This document shows, piece by piece, positions 62,265 to 64,000 of a stretch of DNA of 64,000 nucleotides. The translations under genes were made by a program, and so were the position numbers. The first letter of the stretch is position 1, and every line of letters starts with the position of its first letter. The notes beneath the pieces were generated by a model that did no database searches, was not told the origin of the DNA, and was given only the letters and a program-made list of their open reading frames with translations. The DNA is from Streptacidiphilus albus JL83 (GTDB lineage Bacteria > Actinomycetota > Actinomycetes > Streptomycetales > Streptomycetaceae): NCBI RefSeq assembly GCF_000744705.1, contig NZ_JQML01000001.1, positions 1,488,001-1,552,000 of the forward strand, in the 5' to 3' direction.

Positions 62265-63979
62265 TCAGACCCACTCCTCGCGCAGCCGGTTCTTGAGCAC
62301 CTTGCCCGCCGCCGAGACCGGCAGCGCGTCCACCAACCGCAGGCCGCGCAACCGCGCGTAGGGGACGACCCGTTCGGCGACGTACGCGGTCAGCTGCTCC
62401 TCGGAGACCGGGCGGCTGGGACGCGGCACCACATAGGCGACCGGGATCTCGCCGACCCCCTCGACCGGGATCCCCACCACCGAGGCCTGCGCCACGTCCG
62501 GATGCCCGCAGAGCAGTTCCTCCAACTGCTGCGGGTAGACGTTGTATCCCTTGTAGATGAGCATGTCCTTGATCCGGCCCTCCAGGAAGAGGTAGCCGTC
62601 GTCGTCGAGGCGGCCGAGGTCCCCGGTTCGCAGCCAGCCCTCGGTGAACTGGCCGGAGCTGAGCTCGGAGTCGCCCTGGTAGCCGTCGGCGACCTGCGGT
62701 CCGCGCGCCCAGACCTCGCCGATCTCCCCGGGCGGCAGCGCCCGCCCGGGCTCGTCCAGGGCGCGGATCTGCACCTCGGTGTCGAAGACCGGCAGACCGA
62801 CCGAGCCGAAGGGCGGCTGCGGGGTGGTCGGCCGGACCGGGCCGAGGGTGAGCGCCATGGTCGCCTCGCTCAGCCCGTAGCCCTCGGCCACCAGCGCGTC
62901 CGGGAACAGCCCCCGCAGCCGGTCCAGGGTGACCCGGTCGATCGGCGCCGCGCCGGAGCTGACCACCCGGACGAAGGAGAGGTCGCGCCCGGCCGAGGCG
63001 GCGTCCGCCAGCAGCGCCCGGAACATCGGCGGCGAGCCGACGACGGCGTTGGCCCGGTGCCGCTCGACCAGGTCCAGGTAGCGGCCGGGCTCGAACCGTC
63101 CGCACAGCACCATCGTCGTGCCCTGGACGACGGAGACGTTCATCGAGGTCAGGCCCATGGCGTGGAACAGCGGGGCAACCGCCACCACCACGCCCCGGCC
63201 GACCGGGATGTCGTAGCGGCCGGGCTCGGTGCCGAGCGGAGCCAGCCGGAGCCCGCCGGCCTCGTCCAGCTCCGGCAGCACGGCGCAGCGCCAGCAGGCG
63301 GCCTGCAGCGCGTTGGCCAGCGCGTTGCGGTGCAGCACCCGGACCGCCTTGGACCGGCCGGTGGTGCCGCCGGTGAAGCTGAGGTGCGCCAGGTCGGAGC
63401 CGTGGCGGGACGCGGCCGGTGCCGGGTCCGCCCGCAACAGCTCGTCCAGCGGCACCACGCCCGGCTCGGCCCCGGCCCGGCCCCGGCCCCGGCCCCGGCC
63501 CCGGCCCCGGCCCCGGCCCCGGCCCGGACCTCGGCCTCGGCCGCTGCCGTGGTCAGTACGGTCAGCCGGACACGAGGAGCGGCGGCCCGGCGCAGTACCA
63601 GCAGGCTGTCCGGCTGGGTGAGCACGGCGACGACGGCCGCCTCGTCCAACTGCTCGCGCAGCACGCCGGCCGGCTGCGCCGGATTGAGCGGGCTGACCAC
63701 CGCGCCCGCGAGCAGCGCGCCGTAGTAGCCGACGGCGAAGCCGAGGCTGTTGGGCAGCAGCAGGCCGACGGTCTCGCCGGGCCGCAGTCCGCGCTCGCGC
63801 AGGCCCTGGGCCAGCCGGAGCGCCCGGTCGTGCAGACCGGCGAAGCTCAGCGCGGTCTCCCCGTCCAGCAGGGCGGTGCGTTCGCCGTAGGCCCGGGCAG
63901 CGCCCGCGAGCAGCGCGCCGACGCCCACGTCGGGGTAGTCGAGGGAACGGGGAAGGTCCTGCGGCCAGGCTCCGGACAT
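62265..63979 (-). pseudogene. Acyl-CoA synthetase (4-coumarate:CoA-ligase-like), frameshifted in a GC hexanucleotide repeat
   Basis: Two frames give one ANL enzyme. The N-terminal half (63979 to about 63480; MSGAWPQDLP, DGETALSFAGLHDRALRLAQ) continues at 63458 in another frame with LSFTGGTTGRSKAV (P-loop), GYGLSEATMAL, GWLRTGDLGRLDDDGYLF and the catalytic Lys in VSAAGKVLKNRL. The break lies in a run of GGGGCC units: one unit near 63474-63478 has five bases instead of six, and one added G restores a 571-codon frame. It may be a sequencing error, a phase-variable switch or a real pseudogene. Ligand acid unknown. Confidence 0.85.
63468..63525. repeat. (GGCCCC)n hexanucleotide tandem repeat
   Basis: Reading the + strand: one GGCCCC, a five-base GGCCC, seven GGCCCC units and another GGCCC. 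In the ligase it encodes an Ala-Gly linker. Such perfect GC repeats are prone to slippage and to base-calling errors. Confidence 0.85.
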
Positions 63980-64000
63980 GTGGGCGCTCCCAGCATCATC

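Noticed and set aside
63468-63525. Tandem GGCCCC units considered as CRISPR or regulatory repeat
   Set aside because: No spacers; unit is six bases and lies inside a coding frame, so it is a simple-sequence repeat.

Overview
The window is 64 kb of very GC-rich actinobacterial DNA. A complete conservon (cvnA-B-C-D plus a P450), a GlgM/GlgE maltose-1-phosphate glucan pathway, a non-phosphorylating SSADH, an SPFH protein of actinobacterial type and a leaderless succinate dehydrogenase operon all point to Streptomycetaceae (Streptomyces, Kitasatospora or Streptacidiphilus). No rRNA, tRNA, CRISPR array or intact insertion sequence was seen.

Left part (1-7.1 kb, mostly + strand): the 3' end of a GlgA/GlgM glycosyltransferase; a small protein with a ribbon-helix-helix-like tail; a five-part CDGSH/ferredoxin/CDGSH/truncated-globin fusion; a TMEM175-type channel; an IS701 transposase-like protein with altered catalytic residues, set in lower-GC DNA rich in dyads; and XdhC, which matures molybdenum hydroxylases.

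Central block (7.1-33.5 kb, all - strand, 24 genes): transcription appears to start at the right, near 33.5 kb. The first run (33467 to 18488) is almost gapless: DJ-1, ThDP-dependent decarboxylase, three SnoaL-like proteins, GMC oxidoreductase, DJ-1, VOC, (alpha/alpha)6-barrel protein, STAS, glycogen debranching enzyme GlgX, STAS, RsbW-like kinase, PP2C phosphatase, ParA/MinD ATPase and a sugar-1-phosphate nucleotidyltransferase. It is followed by DJ-1 plus a CoxS/L/M-type molybdenum hydroxylase, then glgE-glgB plus a cyclic-nucleotide-binding histidine kinase that runs in frame into a SnoaL-like domain, then a second TMEM175 channel. Many junctions are ATGA or GTGA overlaps.

Right flank of that block (33.8-39.9 kb): a receiver/thioredoxin-reductase-like fusion (a plausible partner for the kinase at the far end), an ABM protein, a second truncated globin, a NADAR-GTP cyclohydrolase II fusion, MoaA, an alpha/beta hydrolase lacking its serine, and MoaE. 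MoaA, MoaE and XdhC would supply and mature the cofactor of the molybdenum hydroxylase. Together the 1.7-39.9 kb region looks like one co-inherited locus that joins storage-glucan turnover, 2-oxoacid/aldehyde oxidation, heme/iron-sulfur redox proteins and a partner-switching plus two-component control layer. I know of no named system with this composition. It is the best candidate for an undescribed system here.

The remainder (39.9-64 kb) is more ordinary: a LysR regulator divergent from sdhC-A-B, an MFS exporter, a GNAT acetyltransferase, the conservon, SSADH, small membrane proteins, a potassium channel, a large secreted beta-helix glycosidase (GH87-like) with adhesion/carbohydrate-binding modules, a Nudix hydrolase, a flotillin-like protein, a PLDc_N/SHOCT protein and an acyl-CoA ligase frameshifted inside a hexanucleotide repeat.
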